Positions 1-8,351 of a DNA stretch of 64,000 nucleotides are shown piece by piece (position 1 is the first letter of the stretch; each line of letters opens with the position of its first letter). The notes beneath the pieces are model-generated. The model searched no databases and was not told the origin of the DNA. It saw only the letters and a program-made list of their open reading frames with translations. A program made the translations under genes and the position numbers. This DNA comes from Pirellulales bacterium. GTDB taxonomy: Bacteria > Planctomycetota > Planctomycetia > Pirellulales > Thermoguttaceae. The stretch covers positions 151,774 to 215,773 of the forward strand of contig JAFGRD010000078.1 in assembly GCA_016935315.1 (NCBI GenBank), written 5' to 3'.

Positions 1-160
1 GATCGGCATGCCCCCTGCCGCCGCATCCGATAGCGGCGACGTCGAGCTGTTCATTGGGCGATTGGGCGGCGGCCCGAAGGCTCGTCGAGCCGGTCCACAC
101 GGCGGCCCCTGCCAGGGCCGTGTTTCGCAACATGTCGCGGCGGTTGAGCTGCTTGGGCAT
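1..160 (-). CDS. Gfo/Idh/MocA-type oxidoreductase with Tat signal, 5' part only
   Basis: Only the first 53 codons lie in the window; the gene runs off the left edge. The start ATG (158-160, read leftwards) has an AGGAGA ribosome-binding site upstream. The N-terminus carries a twin-arginine motif (NRRDMLRN) and an Ala-rich hydrophobic stretch ending near RAAA. It then enters a Rossmann beta strand and glycine loop (VAAIGCGGRGHAD). This arrangement is typical of the secreted Gfo/Idh/MocA oxidoreductases that are abundant in planctomycetes, where the Tat signal exports a folded NAD(P)-binding protein. The substrate cannot be told from this fragment. It is divergent from rsmG, with a 99-bp repeat in between. 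Confidence 0.75.
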   Translation of the reverse strand, partial: MPKQLNRRDMLRNTALAGAAVWTGSTSLRAAAQSPNEQLDVAAIGCGGRGHAD

Positions 161-185
161 GGCGTGTTTCTCCTGAGAGAGTCTC

Positions 186-284
186 TTGACGCTGGCACAG
201 CCACGACGCGAGGGCGACCCGCGGGAGCCCGATGCTTCCGGTCTCCCGTTGGTCGGCCTTGATCATCTGCCGTGCACGCATCAA
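186..284 (-). repeat. 99-bp palindromic intergenic repeat, copy A
   Basis: This is one of five elements in the window that run exactly 99 bp from TTGA to TCAA. Copy A is in the orientation opposite to copies C, D and E. It keeps the right-hand core CTCCCGTTGGTC, while its left core is altered (GACCCGCGGGAG), so it is the most diverged copy. It lies in the spacer between the divergent oxidoreductase and rsmG. It contains no credible gene. Confidence 0.85.
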
Positions 285-454
285 CAAAGTGGGAAGACAT
301 TGGTGGTGTGCATACTCAAATCGGATGGGCACCGTCGCCCCCTACCCGAACCCGAAAAATGCCCTTGACTCGCCATTCGGCGAAAGTCCACTATTATGCT
401 AGTCTCTGCAACCCGCCCGTGCAATCGTGTCCCCGAACCCAGGTCTGTTCGCAC

Positions 455-1096
455 GTGAACTCCTCCACAAACGATTTGGCCGCCGCGGTGGCCCGGCACG
501 GAATCGATTTGCCGCCGGGGCAGATCGAGCAGCTCGCGCGCTATTGCGAGCTGCTTTGGCAATGGAACGCCAAGATCAACCTCACGCGGCACACCGACTA
601 CGAGAAGTTCGTCGCCCGCGACCTGGTCGATAGCCTGGCGATTGCCGGGTTCCTTGGGCCGGGCGAAAAGGTGCTCGACGTGGGCACCGGCGGCGGCGTG
701 CCCGGCGTGGTACTGGCGATCGTGCGGGAAGATCTCGACGTATCACTCTGCGAATCGGTGGGCAAGAAGGCCGGGGCCGTGGGCGACATCGTGCAGCAAC
801 TCGGGCTGGACGTAGGGGTGTTCCACGGGCGGGCGGAAGACCTGTTGGCCGAGCGGCGGTTCGACACACTGGTGATCCGGGCGGTGGGCCGATTGAGGAA
901 GCTGCTCGATTGGCTCGGCCCCCACTGGGACGCCTTCGAACGGATGCTGCTGGTCAAAGGGCCCGCCTGGGTCGAGGAGCGCGGGGAGGCCCGCCACCAC
1001 GGTCTGCTCAAGGGACTCGCCCTGCGCAAGCTGGCCGCCTATCCCTTGCCCGGCACCAAGTCGGAAAGCGTGCTTCTGCAGATTCGACGGGAATGA
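455..1096 (+). CDS. rsmG: 16S rRNA (guanine(527)-N7)-methyltransferase RsmG
   Basis: RsmG methylates N7 of G527 in 16S rRNA using S-adenosylmethionine. The protein has the family N-terminal helix pattern (LWQWNAKINLTRHTD, then RDLVDSL) followed by the SAM-binding loop VLDVGTGGGVPG. A start at GTG 455 gives 213 aa, the usual RsmG length. The reading frame stays open upstream, and GTG 419 is an alternative, but extending it to 272 would run into the 99-bp repeat. No strong ribosome-binding site precedes 455, so the start is uncertain. There is no gidA/mnmG or parA neighbour, unlike the classical origin-proximal location. Confidence 0.9.
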   Translation: MNSSTNDLAAAVARHGIDLPPGQIEQLARYCELLWQWNAKINLTRHTDYEKFVARDLVDSLAIAGFLGPGEKVLDVGTGGGVPGVVLAIVREDLDVSLCESVGKKAGAVGDIVQQLGLDVGVFHGRAEDLLAERRFDTLVIRAVGRLRKLLDWLGPHWDAFERMLLVKGPAWVEERGEARHHGLLKGLALRKLAAYPLPGTKSESVLLQIRRE

Positions 1097-1455
1097 GGCT
1101 GCCGCGGGCCGTGATCTGCCCCCGCCGCAGGCGCACGTCGAGACCCGGCTGCCCGCTTCGCTGTCGGATCCGCGGGGCGAAGGGATCGAGGAAGGTCTTC
1201 CTCTGGTTCGACGCCGATGGGAACGTGGTTGGCCGCGAAGCGGCCGACCTGGGACCGAGTTCCCCGTTGAGCCGTCCCCAAGTTGTTGCTGCCAGCGCCG
1301 GTGCGGCCGGCCGACAAATCGTCGGGTTTTCCCGCAAACGCCCTTTTCCTTTTTTGCGACGGGCGATATCCTTTTGCGCTGGTTCACCGATCGTCTTTCT
1401 GCCCGCGGAGGTGCCGCGGTGGTGCGAACCGGGGTGAGCCATCAGGAGACCAGCG
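1097..1455. other. intergenic region after rsmG
   Basis: No coding region is convincing in this 359-bp spacer. A small hairpin (CCGAC 1311-1315 pairing with GTCGG 1321-1325) followed by GTTTTC could be a weak terminator for rsmG. A T-rich stretch at about 1340-1375 probably contains the promoter of the next gene, but no clear -35/-10 pair stands out. Confidence 0.4.
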
Positions 1456-3423
1456 ATGAGCAGTGCGAGTAAGAATGGTGACCATGCTACTGGATTGGCG
1501 GCCGCCCCGAAATCGACAGGTGCCAAGAGGCGGGCTTTGCGCCGGCAACCCACGCGTACCCTGGGTCCGGTTCCGGATCTCGAGCGGCATTTGCCGGAGG
1601 AATGGTGGCGGACACTGTTTAACTCCGTCTATCTGAAGACCGACGGCGACGTCGTCGAGAACGACTCCAACACGGCGCGGGAGGTCGACCTGCTGATCCG
1701 CACCGCCGGCCTGGAGCCGAACGACCGGATTCTCGACCTGTGCTGCGGCCAGGGGCGCCATTGCCTGGAAATGGCTCGCCGCGGGCACCGCAACGTGGTC
1801 GGCGTGGACCGGTCGCGGTATCTGATTCGGCTGGCGCGCCGCCGAGCCAAACAGCAAGGGCTGAAGATCGCTTTCCACGAGGGGGACGCCCGCAAGTTCC
1901 GGCTGAAGGACGCCGATTTCCACTGCGTCGCCCTGATGGGCAACTCGTTCGGGTACTTCGATCGCGAAGAAGACGATCTGGCCGTGCTGCAGTCGGTGAT
2001 CCGCGCGCTGGGATCGGGCGGGGTGCTCGCGCTGGACGTGACCAACGGCCAGTGGGTGCGGGAGAACTACGTGCGACGGAACTGGGAGTGGATCGACCAG
2101 AACCATTTCGTCTGCCGCGAGCGATCGCTGTCGGCCGACGGCGGCCGGCTGGTCTCGCGCGAGGTCGTGGTTCATGCCGAGCGCGGCGTGATCGTCGACC
2201 AGTTCTACGCCGAGCGGCTCTACTCGCCCGACGCGATCGTGGCGCTGCTTCACCAGGCCGGGTTCACCCACATCCGCGAGCACGCCCTGGTCGAAGCCGA
2301 ATCGGATCGCAATCAGGACCTCGGCATGATGGCCCAGCGCATGTTCCTGACGGCCAAGTCGCCGCGGCCGGTGGCCCGACCGAGCCGGCGCAAGTCGCTC
2401 TTCTCCGGCGTGACCGTCCTCTTGGGGGACCCGCGCCTGCCGGATAGCTGCAAGCGGGACGGCCAGTTCAACCCCGAGGACTTCGACACGATCCACAGGC
2501 TGAAGGACGCCCTGGGCGAACTGACCGATTTCTCGTTCCGCTACCTGGACAACCACGCGTCGCTGCTGGCCGACCTGCGAGCCACATCGCCGGATTTCGC
2601 GCTGAACCTCTGCGACGAGGGGTTCGACAACGACGCCTTCAAGGAGTTGCACGTGCCGGCCTTGTTGGAGATGCTGGAGATTCCCTACAGCGGCGCGGGA
2701 CCGGCCACGCTGGGCCTCTGCTACAACAAGGCCTACGTGCGATCCATTGCCGAAACGCTGGCGGTCCCCGTGCCGCTGGAGACCTACATCGACCCCGACG
2801 ATCAATCGGCGACCATCCCCTCCGTGCTGCCGGCGCTGGTCAAGCCGACCTATGGCGACAGCAGCGTCGGCATTACGCAGACCTCGGTCGTCGATTCGCC
2901 CCGGGCCCTGATCGCGCGGCTGGAAGAGATGCGCAACGAGTTTCGCGGCATGCCGCTGTTGATCCAGGAGTTCCTCACCGGCGCGGAGTATAGCGTGGGG
3001 ATCGTCGGCAACCCGGGGCAGGGGTTCCACTACCTGCCGCTGCTGGAGGTCGATTACCGCGGGTTGGACCCGTCGCTGCCGCAGATTCTGGGCTACGAGT
3101 CGAAGTGGCTGCCCGACTCTCCCTATTGGTCGCAGATCCAGTACCACGAAGCCGGCCTGGATGAAGAGACGACGCGCCGGCTCTACGATCATTCGAGCCT
3201 GCTGTTCGAGCGGCTGGGCTGCCGCGACTACGCCCGCTTCGACTTCCGCGCCGACGCGGAAGGGGAAATCAAGCTGCTCGAGGTGAATCCCAACCCGGGC
3301 TGGTGCTGGGACGGCAAATTCAATCTGATGGCCGGTTTCGGGGGGATGCGCTACGCCGACTTGTTACACATGATCCTGGAAGCCGCGCAGTTGCGATACG
3401 CCTCCAACGGCCACAACGCCTGA
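1456..3423 (+). CDS. class I SAM methyltransferase fused to D-Ala-D-Ala-ligase-like ATP-grasp domain
   Basis: This 655-aa protein combines two enzymes. Residues ~55-310 form a class I methyltransferase, with motif I ILDLCCGQGRH near residue 92, an acidic end of strand 2 (VVGVDRS) and GNSFGYF in the motif IV region. Residues ~315-645 match ATP-grasp ligases of the D-alanine-D-alanine ligase type: CDEGF, a lysine strand (PALVKPTYGDSSVGI), IQEFLTGAEYSVGI, and the metal-binding LLEVNPNPGW near 607. A GGAG ribosome-binding site precedes the ATG. A desuccinylase-like hydrolase follows 50 bp downstream, so the two probably act in one pathway. By family logic the ATP-grasp half joins a carboxylate to an amine and the first half methylates; the substrate is unknown. 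It is not the housekeeping Ddl. Confidence 0.85.
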   Translation: MSSASKNGDHATGLAAAPKSTGAKRRALRRQPTRTLGPVPDLERHLPEEWWRTLFNSVYLKTDGDVVENDSNTAREVDLLIRTAGLEPNDRILDLCCGQGRHCLEMARRGHRNVVGVDRSRYLIRLARRRAKQQGLKIAFHEGDARKFRLKDADFHCVALMGNSFGYFDREEDDLAVLQSVIRALGSGGVLALDVTNGQWVRENYVRRNWEWIDQNHFVCRERSLSADGGRLVSREVVVHAERGVIVDQFYAERLYSPDAIVALLHQAGFTHIREHALVEAESDRNQDLGMMAQRMFLTAKSPRPVARPSRRKSLFSGVTVLLGDPRLPDSCKRDGQFNPEDFDTIHRLKDALGELTDFSFRYLDNHASLLADLRATSPDFALNLCDEGFDNDAFKELHVPALLEMLEIPYSGAGPATLGLCYNKAYVRSIAETLAVPVPLETYIDPDDQSATIPSVLPALVKPTYGDSSVGITQTSVVDSPRALIARLEEMRNEFRGMPLLIQEFLTGAEYSVGIVGNPGQGFHYLPLLEVDYRGLDPSLPQILGYESKWLPDSPYWSQIQYHEAGLDEETTRRLYDHSSLLFERLGCRDYARFDFRADAEGEIKLLEVNPNPGWCWDGKFNLMAGFGGMRYADLLHMILEAAQLRYASNGHNA

Positions 3424-3473
3424 AAGCCGGCCGCGGCCGCCCGCGAAACCGCGCCACCGCGAGAGATGCCGTG

Positions 3474-4517
3474 ATGGCCAGGAAGAAACCCGGTGCGCCC
3501 CACCGCCGTCCGCGCGACGACCACCGCGTACGGTTCCACTATTCGTTTCTGAAGATCCTCGGCGGGTCGGATCTGTCTCGGCGCCGCCTGCCGTACATGG
3601 AAGCCCGCAGCCCGCAGGCAGGCCCCGCGGTTTGGCTCACCGCCTGCAGCCATGGTGAGGAGGTGGGCGGCATCGTGGTCGTGCAAGAGGTATTCAAGCG
3701 GCTGCGAAGAGCGACCCTGCTGAAAGGCAGCCTGCACGCGTTTCCGCTGATGAATCCGTTGGGGTTCGAGGCCGGCGCGCGGCACGTCACCCTTAGCGAA
3801 GAAGACCTCAACCGCTCTTTCCCCGGCAGCCCCCACGGCACGCTGGCGGAGCGGATCGCCGATCGGATCTTCTGCTCGATTGAGCAGACGGAGCCGCTGA
3901 TCGTCCTGGACCTGCACAACGACTGGATTCGCTCGATTCCCTATACCGTGCTTGATCCCCCGCCCGACTCGCTCGATCCCGCGGTCGCCGACCGCGCGGC
4001 GGCCCTGGCGGCGGAAACGGGATTCGTACTCGTGATGGAGCCCAGCCCGTTGCGCAAAACGCTCTCGCACAGCCTGATGCTCCGCGGCGTGGCGGCCCTG
4101 ACGATCGAATTGGGAGAGTCCTACGTCGTCAACGAAAAAAACGTCGAGTTGGGCGTCCGCTCGGTGTTCGCGGTCCTTTCGAACCTCGGCATGGTCGCGG
4201 CGGAGGCGGAGCCGTTCCGGTTCGCCGTGCCGGAAGACGTGCGGGGAAAAGTGCTGCACTACTCGAACCAGCCGGTCAGCTCCACCAGCGGCATCCTGCG
4301 TTTTCTGGTTTCCCCCGGCACGCTGGTGCGTGCCGGTCAGCCGGTCGCCAAGGTGTTCAACGCCTTTGGGCGATTCCAGGAGACGCTGTCGGCCTTGGGC
4401 GACGGGATTGTCTTGGGCCATTCCGATTCGTCCGTGGCCTATCCGGGTGCCCCGGTCATGGCGTTCGGTGTCACGGAAACGCAGGCTGACGCGACGTGTC
4501 AGCCCAATGGTGACTGA
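3474..4517 (+). CDS. succinylglutamate desuccinylase/aspartoacylase-type zinc hydrolase
   Basis: The 347-aa protein belongs to the AspA/AstE-like branch of the M14 metallohydrolases, which cleave N-acyl amino acids or related amides. Zinc ligands are visible as SHGEEVG (~residues 58-64) and LDLHND (~145-150). NPLGFEAGARH and EEDLNRSFPG are also typical of the family. The C-terminal part is a beta-rich domain similar to those ending in biotinyl-like folds (HYSNQPVSSTSGI, GTLVRAGQPVAKV). ATG 3474 is chosen because the longer frame would overlap the preceding gene. The 50-bp gap suggests co-transcription with the methyltransferase/ATP-grasp fusion: one enzyme may make an amide bond that the other trims, or hydrolyse a precursor. 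The true substrate is not apparent. Confidence 0.85.
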   Translation: MARKKPGAPHRRPRDDHRVRFHYSFLKILGGSDLSRRRLPYMEARSPQAGPAVWLTACSHGEEVGGIVVVQEVFKRLRRATLLKGSLHAFPLMNPLGFEAGARHVTLSEEDLNRSFPGSPHGTLAERIADRIFCSIEQTEPLIVLDLHNDWIRSIPYTVLDPPPDSLDPAVADRAAALAAETGFVLVMEPSPLRKTLSHSLMLRGVAALTIELGESYVVNEKNVELGVRSVFAVLSNLGMVAAEAEPFRFAVPEDVRGKVLHYSNQPVSSTSGILRFLVSPGTLVRAGQPVAKVFNAFGRFQETLSALGDGIVLGHSDSSVAYPGAPVMAFGVTETQADATCQPNGD

Positions 4518-4547
4518 AGTCGAAAGACGCCAGCCGTCGCTTGGCTA

Positions 4548-4646
4548 TTGACGCTTGCACACTCCATGCGCGAGGGCGACCAACGGGAGCCCGACTTGTC
4601 GGGCCTCCCGCTGGTCAGCCTAGATCATTCACAGTGCAAACATCAA
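4548..4646 (-). repeat. 99-bp palindromic intergenic repeat, copy B
   Basis: This copy lies between two converging genes, 30 bp after the desuccinylase-like gene and 37 bp before the end of the mannosidase gene. Its centre is an especially good hairpin: GCCCGAC and GTCGGGC around a TT loop, flanked by CGGGAG and CTCCCG. In this position it could work as a bidirectional transcription barrier, although no T-run follows it. Confidence 0.9.
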
Positions 4647-4683
4647 CAAAGTGCTACGGAAGAACAAGAAAAGCGGCTCAGGA

Positions 4684-7600
4684 CTACCTTGCCAACTCGG
4701 AGGAGGTCGGCGCATCGTCCTGTCCTTTTTCCTCTTCGGTTCGCAGCGTTACGATCTCGTACGGTGCCAGTTTCAGGATTTCGGGGGCCCTCTCGGTCCG
4801 GTCCTCCAACGGATTCGACACGTAGACCTCTTGCGGTTCGGCGGTCCAGCGAATCGAGGCCTGCTGCGGTTGATCGGTCGTGTTGAACAACCGCACCAGC
4901 AGCCCCCGCCCGTCGCGGCACGGCTTCAGGGCCGTAACCACCAGGGCGTCGTTGTCCAGCGCCAGCAAGCTGCCGCGAACCGGCCGGGACGCATCGGCGG
5001 TCAACGCCAGCAGCGGTTGGTGCACGGCCCGGGCGAAACGCTGGGCGTCCGCCTGATCGTACGGGCCGGCATGGGGCCGCAGCACGTACCGGAACGTCAT
5101 CTCGCCCTCCTGCCCGGCCTTGTAGTTGGTCTCCCAATGGTTGTTGCAGACCCAACTGTAGATTGTCCCGCCCGGCTGGATCGTCTCGCGCCACGCGTCG
5201 AGCGCCACCGCCGGGGTGTAGAGAATCGGCGCGAACTGCATCATGTTGGCCTCGTGCGCGACCCAAGTAACGCCGTACGCGTCGTTCGACAAGTCGCACC
5301 AGCGCTGCACGCAGTAGTAGTTGCGGTTGGCGCCGGGCAACTGGTCGCGTTCAGGCACGATCACGGCCCAAGGAATATCGATGTGCCAGGTTCCCTTGGG
5401 CACGTTCAGCGGAAAGCCGAAGAACGTCCCCTCCGGACGCCGCTCCATGATCTTGTCCAACGTGTTGCTGATTTGCACCGCATCGCAGCCGTCGATCACC
5501 GTGAGCCGGCGAACCAGCCGGCGGCAGTTGGGGGCTTCCGATGCGACGTCCAGCGTGGCGACCAGCGGGCCGGCGTCCCGCACCCGAACCGTCACCCCGT
5601 CGCTATGCCGCAGGCGATTCTCGGTCGGGTCGCGGCCCAGGATGTGCAAGTAGTCGTTGAGCCCGCGGTTGCCGTCCTCGCCCGGCGACACCAGGTTGGC
5701 GTCGATCCCCCGGCGCTGAAGTTGCCCGATCGCCCCGGACTGCGGGTCGATCCGAACGGAAAGCAGGTCGTTGCCGACGGTCAGGGCGTCGGCGTCGGCC
5801 TTGGCGGAGCCTTCGGCCTTCGGCTTGCCGGCCGAGAGGAAGTAACGCTTTGCACCCAGTGGAGGAACCTCGGTCGCGCGGAACGCCAGGCGACCGTCGC
5901 CGAGACGCTGCGACGGCACCACGTTGCCTTGGGCGTCGCGGACGACCGACGGCTCGGCCGAGGCCGAGACGATCACCAGCTCGGTTCGCGGCCACGACGC
6001 CGTGTTGAGCACGTCGATGCACGCTGCGTCGCGCGTGGCGGCCTTGCCGGCGGCCTCGGCGAGCAACTCGTCGGTCATTTGGGCCCCGCGGCGGGCGTAG
6101 TTCTGCTTGTACTCGTCCTGGCGGACGGTGAAGGGATCGTCGGGCTGGCTGATGCTGCAATGCGCGCCCCAGGTGTGCTCGTCATACATGATCAGGTTGG
6201 TCCAGGCCTGGTCGAAACGCTCGGCCGGAAACTCTTCCGGGCGGAGCAAGGCCCAAAGCGTCTGGGCCTGGACGATCCGCTCACACGCCCCGCGGTTCAG
6301 CGCGGTCGCTCGCGACGTGCTGGCACAGCCGTCTTCCCAATAGGGCGTATAATCGCCGCGGACGACGGGGAGCTGGTCGCCGTAGCGACGCTCCAGCTCG
6401 GCCATCACCTGGCTGTTGCGAGCCAGGATCAGCTTGGGGTAGACGTACTGTTGGTTCCATTGCCGGACCACGTCGCTGATCACGCGGTTGGGCCGCCCAT
6501 TGTCTCCCTCGATGCAGTATCGCAGCATCACGACGTCGTAGGGGAATTGCTTTTGTTCGAGCTGTTCGAGCATGCCGAAAACCCGTTCGGGCCGGAGACG
6601 GTGCCCGATCGGCTGCCCGTGCCATTGGTGGTAGCCGAAGCCCGACAGCCAGCAGAGCACGCGGTGCTTGCCGCTGGGTGACTCCCAGTAGAAGGGCTTG
6701 TCGGCCCAGTGGTAGAGCCGCCCGACGCGGTGGCCCGGGTTGGGCCCCATGGTCATGTACTTCACGCCGTTGTGGGCCAACGCCGGGACCAATCCCCAAG
6801 TGTAGCCCGGCACATCGCTCTGCATCGCGCTGTCGACGGTTACGCTGTGCTCCCGCCCGAAACGCTTCGCACAGGCGAGCAGCTCCAGCAACTCCTCGTC
6901 GTTGTACATGCCGGTCATCGCCTGGGCGTACATGGCGTCGAGATGGATATCGCGGCGTTGGGCGGCCTCGACGAAGGCCTTCTTCTCCTCGTCGCCGGCC
7001 GTGCGGAAAAACTCCTCGACCGCCCACATGCCTTCGGGATGCCAACGGAAGCGGGCGTCTTGCGGATAGTCCTTCGTCTGGTCGACGAACTCCAGGCTGT
7101 CTTTCAGCGCCTGCACTTGCCGCGCCAGCACATCTTCCTGCACGTGCGTGTATCCGATGTCGAGATGGGTCTGGTGGACGAGATACACTTCCCACGGCCG
7201 CTCGGGCGCCAGCGTCGCCTCCTGCCGTATTTGTCTCTCACCCACCCGCAGCGTCGCCGAGACGCTCACCGGCTGATCGGTCATCTCCACCGGTACGAGG
7301 ATCTCGGCTTCCAGCAGATTCTCCTTCGGCGATAGCCGTTTCTCGACCGTGCCGGCCGCCGTCGCCGCGCTCAGCGTGACCTCTTTGGCCAGGATTCCAC
7401 CTCGGTAATCGACGAGCAGCCTGCGGCACGTCTTTCCCGTCTGAGGGTCGCGCAGCACGCCGGGGGCCGGCTTCAGGGCGATCTCGTCGACGCCCACCGA
7501 CCGGGTGTTCATCTGGATCCGGTCGTACAAGACCCACGACCCGTCCCGGTTGGTGATCGTCAGACGGTTGCCCTGCGGCCGGATCGCCTCGGCCAGGAAG

Positions 7601-8073
7601 CAAGCGCGGTGTGTCGTGGGGCGCCCCTGCTTCGGGTCTTCCAGCACGGCGTCGCCTCGGGCACCGGGCTCGATCTGCAGGCTGCGCTTCTGACCGTTTA
7701 GATCAATCTCCAGTATGGGTGGCCGACCCCAATGGCCGGCCACCAAATCGACCACCAGCTCGACCGCGGGCACCTGGCGGTCGGCCGGCACGTCGAACTC
7801 CACGGCCAAGGCGTGCGCCTTGCCGCCGGCCCAGTCGTCGGCCGGACCCGGATGGATCCACGGCCACTTCGAGGCGGCTTGCGGATCGTCGCCGCGAACC
7901 ACAAGGTCGGCTGGGATACTTTTGGTGAAGGAGGCGAAGTCGCCGGCCAGTGCGAACTCGGCGTAGTTGCCGTCCTTGGCTCCCAGCGACCAAAGCTCGT
8001 CTGCCGGGGCCGCCACGGCCGACATGGCCGCAAACGACAAACCGATTGCCATCTTCATCAACGTGCTGTTCAT
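4684..8073 (-). CDS. secreted GH38 alpha-mannosidase
   Basis: This 1129-aa glycoside hydrolase family 38 enzyme removes alpha-linked mannose from glycans. The GH38 signature HQTHLDIGYTH lies near residue 300, and the region carrying the catalytic acidic residues includes CIEGDNGRP near 520. A signal peptide (MNSTLMKMAIGLSFAAMSAVAAPA) supports the start at 8073, preceded by GAGGAG, and predicts export. Residues ~25-185 form an extra beta-type module (LWSLGAKDG, HPGP, SWVLYD) that is also present in the GH92 mannosidase at 25593-28706. Glycan breakdown and a divergent GH127 enzyme are the context. Exact linkage specificity cannot be read from the sequence. Confidence 0.92.
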   Translation of the reverse strand: MNSTLMKMAIGLSFAAMSAVAAPADELWSLGAKDGNYAEFALAGDFASFTKSIPADLVVRGDDPQAASKWPWIHPGPADDWAGGKAHALAVEFDVPADRQVPAVELVVDLVAGHWGRPPILEIDLNGQKRSLQIEPGARGDAVLEDPKQGRPTTHRACFLAEAIRPQGNRLTITNRDGSWVLYDRIQMNTRSVGVDEIALKPAPGVLRDPQTGKTCRRLLVDYRGGILAKEVTLSAATAAGTVEKRLSPKENLLEAEILVPVEMTDQPVSVSATLRVGERQIRQEATLAPERPWEVYLVHQTHLDIGYTHVQEDVLARQVQALKDSLEFVDQTKDYPQDARFRWHPEGMWAVEEFFRTAGDEEKKAFVEAAQRRDIHLDAMYAQAMTGMYNDEELLELLACAKRFGREHSVTVDSAMQSDVPGYTWGLVPALAHNGVKYMTMGPNPGHRVGRLYHWADKPFYWESPSGKHRVLCWLSGFGYHQWHGQPIGHRLRPERVFGMLEQLEQKQFPYDVVMLRYCIEGDNGRPNRVISDVVRQWNQQYVYPKLILARNSQVMAELERRYGDQLPVVRGDYTPYWEDGCASTSRATALNRGACERIVQAQTLWALLRPEEFPAERFDQAWTNLIMYDEHTWGAHCSISQPDDPFTVRQDEYKQNYARRGAQMTDELLAEAAGKAATRDAACIDVLNTASWPRTELVIVSASAEPSVVRDAQGNVVPSQRLGDGRLAFRATEVPPLGAKRYFLSAGKPKAEGSAKADADALTVGNDLLSVRIDPQSGAIGQLQRRGIDANLVSPGEDGNRGLNDYLHILGRDPTENRLRHSDGVTVRVRDAGPLVATLDVASEAPNCRRLVRRLTVIDGCDAVQISNTLDKIMERRPEGTFFGFPLNVPKGTWHIDIPWAVIVPERDQLPGANRNYYCVQRWCDLSNDAYGVTWVAHEANMMQFAPILYTPAVALDAWRETIQPGGTIYSWVCNNHWETNYKAGQEGEMTFRYVLRPHAGPYDQADAQRFARAVHQPLLALTADASRPVRGSLLALDNDALVVTALKPCRDGRGLLVRLFNTTDQPQQASIRWTAEPQEVYVSNPLEDRTERAPEILKLAPYEIVTLRTEEEKGQDDAPTSSELAR

Positions 8074-8137
8074 TTCAGTTTCCCCAGTCTCCTCGTGTGC
8101 GGTTGGGTTGAGTGAGTCCTTGGCATTCGCCTCACCC

Positions 8138-8166
8138 ATTGTACGGCACGGCGTCGGAGATTGCCA
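8138..8166 (-). promoter_or_regulatory. candidate sigma70-type promoter of the GH38 gene
   Basis: Read on the minus strand, TGGCAA (8166-8161) and TACAAT (8143-8138) are spaced by 17 bp, about 65 bp before the mannosidase start. The -10 box is good and the -35 box is weak. This is inferred from sequence alone. Confidence 0.4.
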
Positions 8167-8215
8167 CACCGTGGCGGTGCCGCTTGCATTCCGCCCTCCG
8201 GCGGTTTAGAGTCTA

Positions 8216-8314
8216 TTGATGTTTGCATTGTGAATGATCAAGGTCGATCCACCGGAGGCCGGAGACGTCGGACTCCCGTGGGTCGCCCTTGCGCATGGAG
8301 TGTGCAAGCGTCAA
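8216..8314 (+). repeat. 99-bp palindromic intergenic repeat, copy C
   Basis: This copy lies in the divergent spacer between the GH38 and GH127 genes. It begins TTGATGTTTGC and ends GCAAGCGTCAA, so its ends pair with each other. The core arms are CACCGGAGGCC and GGACTCCCGTGGG. Its right end lies 38 bp before the GH127 start codon, so it should be part of the 5' leader if transcription begins upstream. Confidence 0.9.
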
Positions 8315-8351
8315 TGCGTCAATAATGGACCATCCCACCGGAGCAATACCC

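Noticed and set aside
186..284. The 99-bp repeats as short genes (frames such as MTLAHSMREGD)
   Set aside because: Small frames cross every copy in both orientations, but translations change between copies and the conserved feature is base pairing, not protein sequence.
4651..6681. 676-aa plus-strand frame within the GH38 gene
   Set aside because: Antisense to recognised mannosidase motifs, with unusual Gln/His/Arg-rich composition, and it begins right after a repeat.
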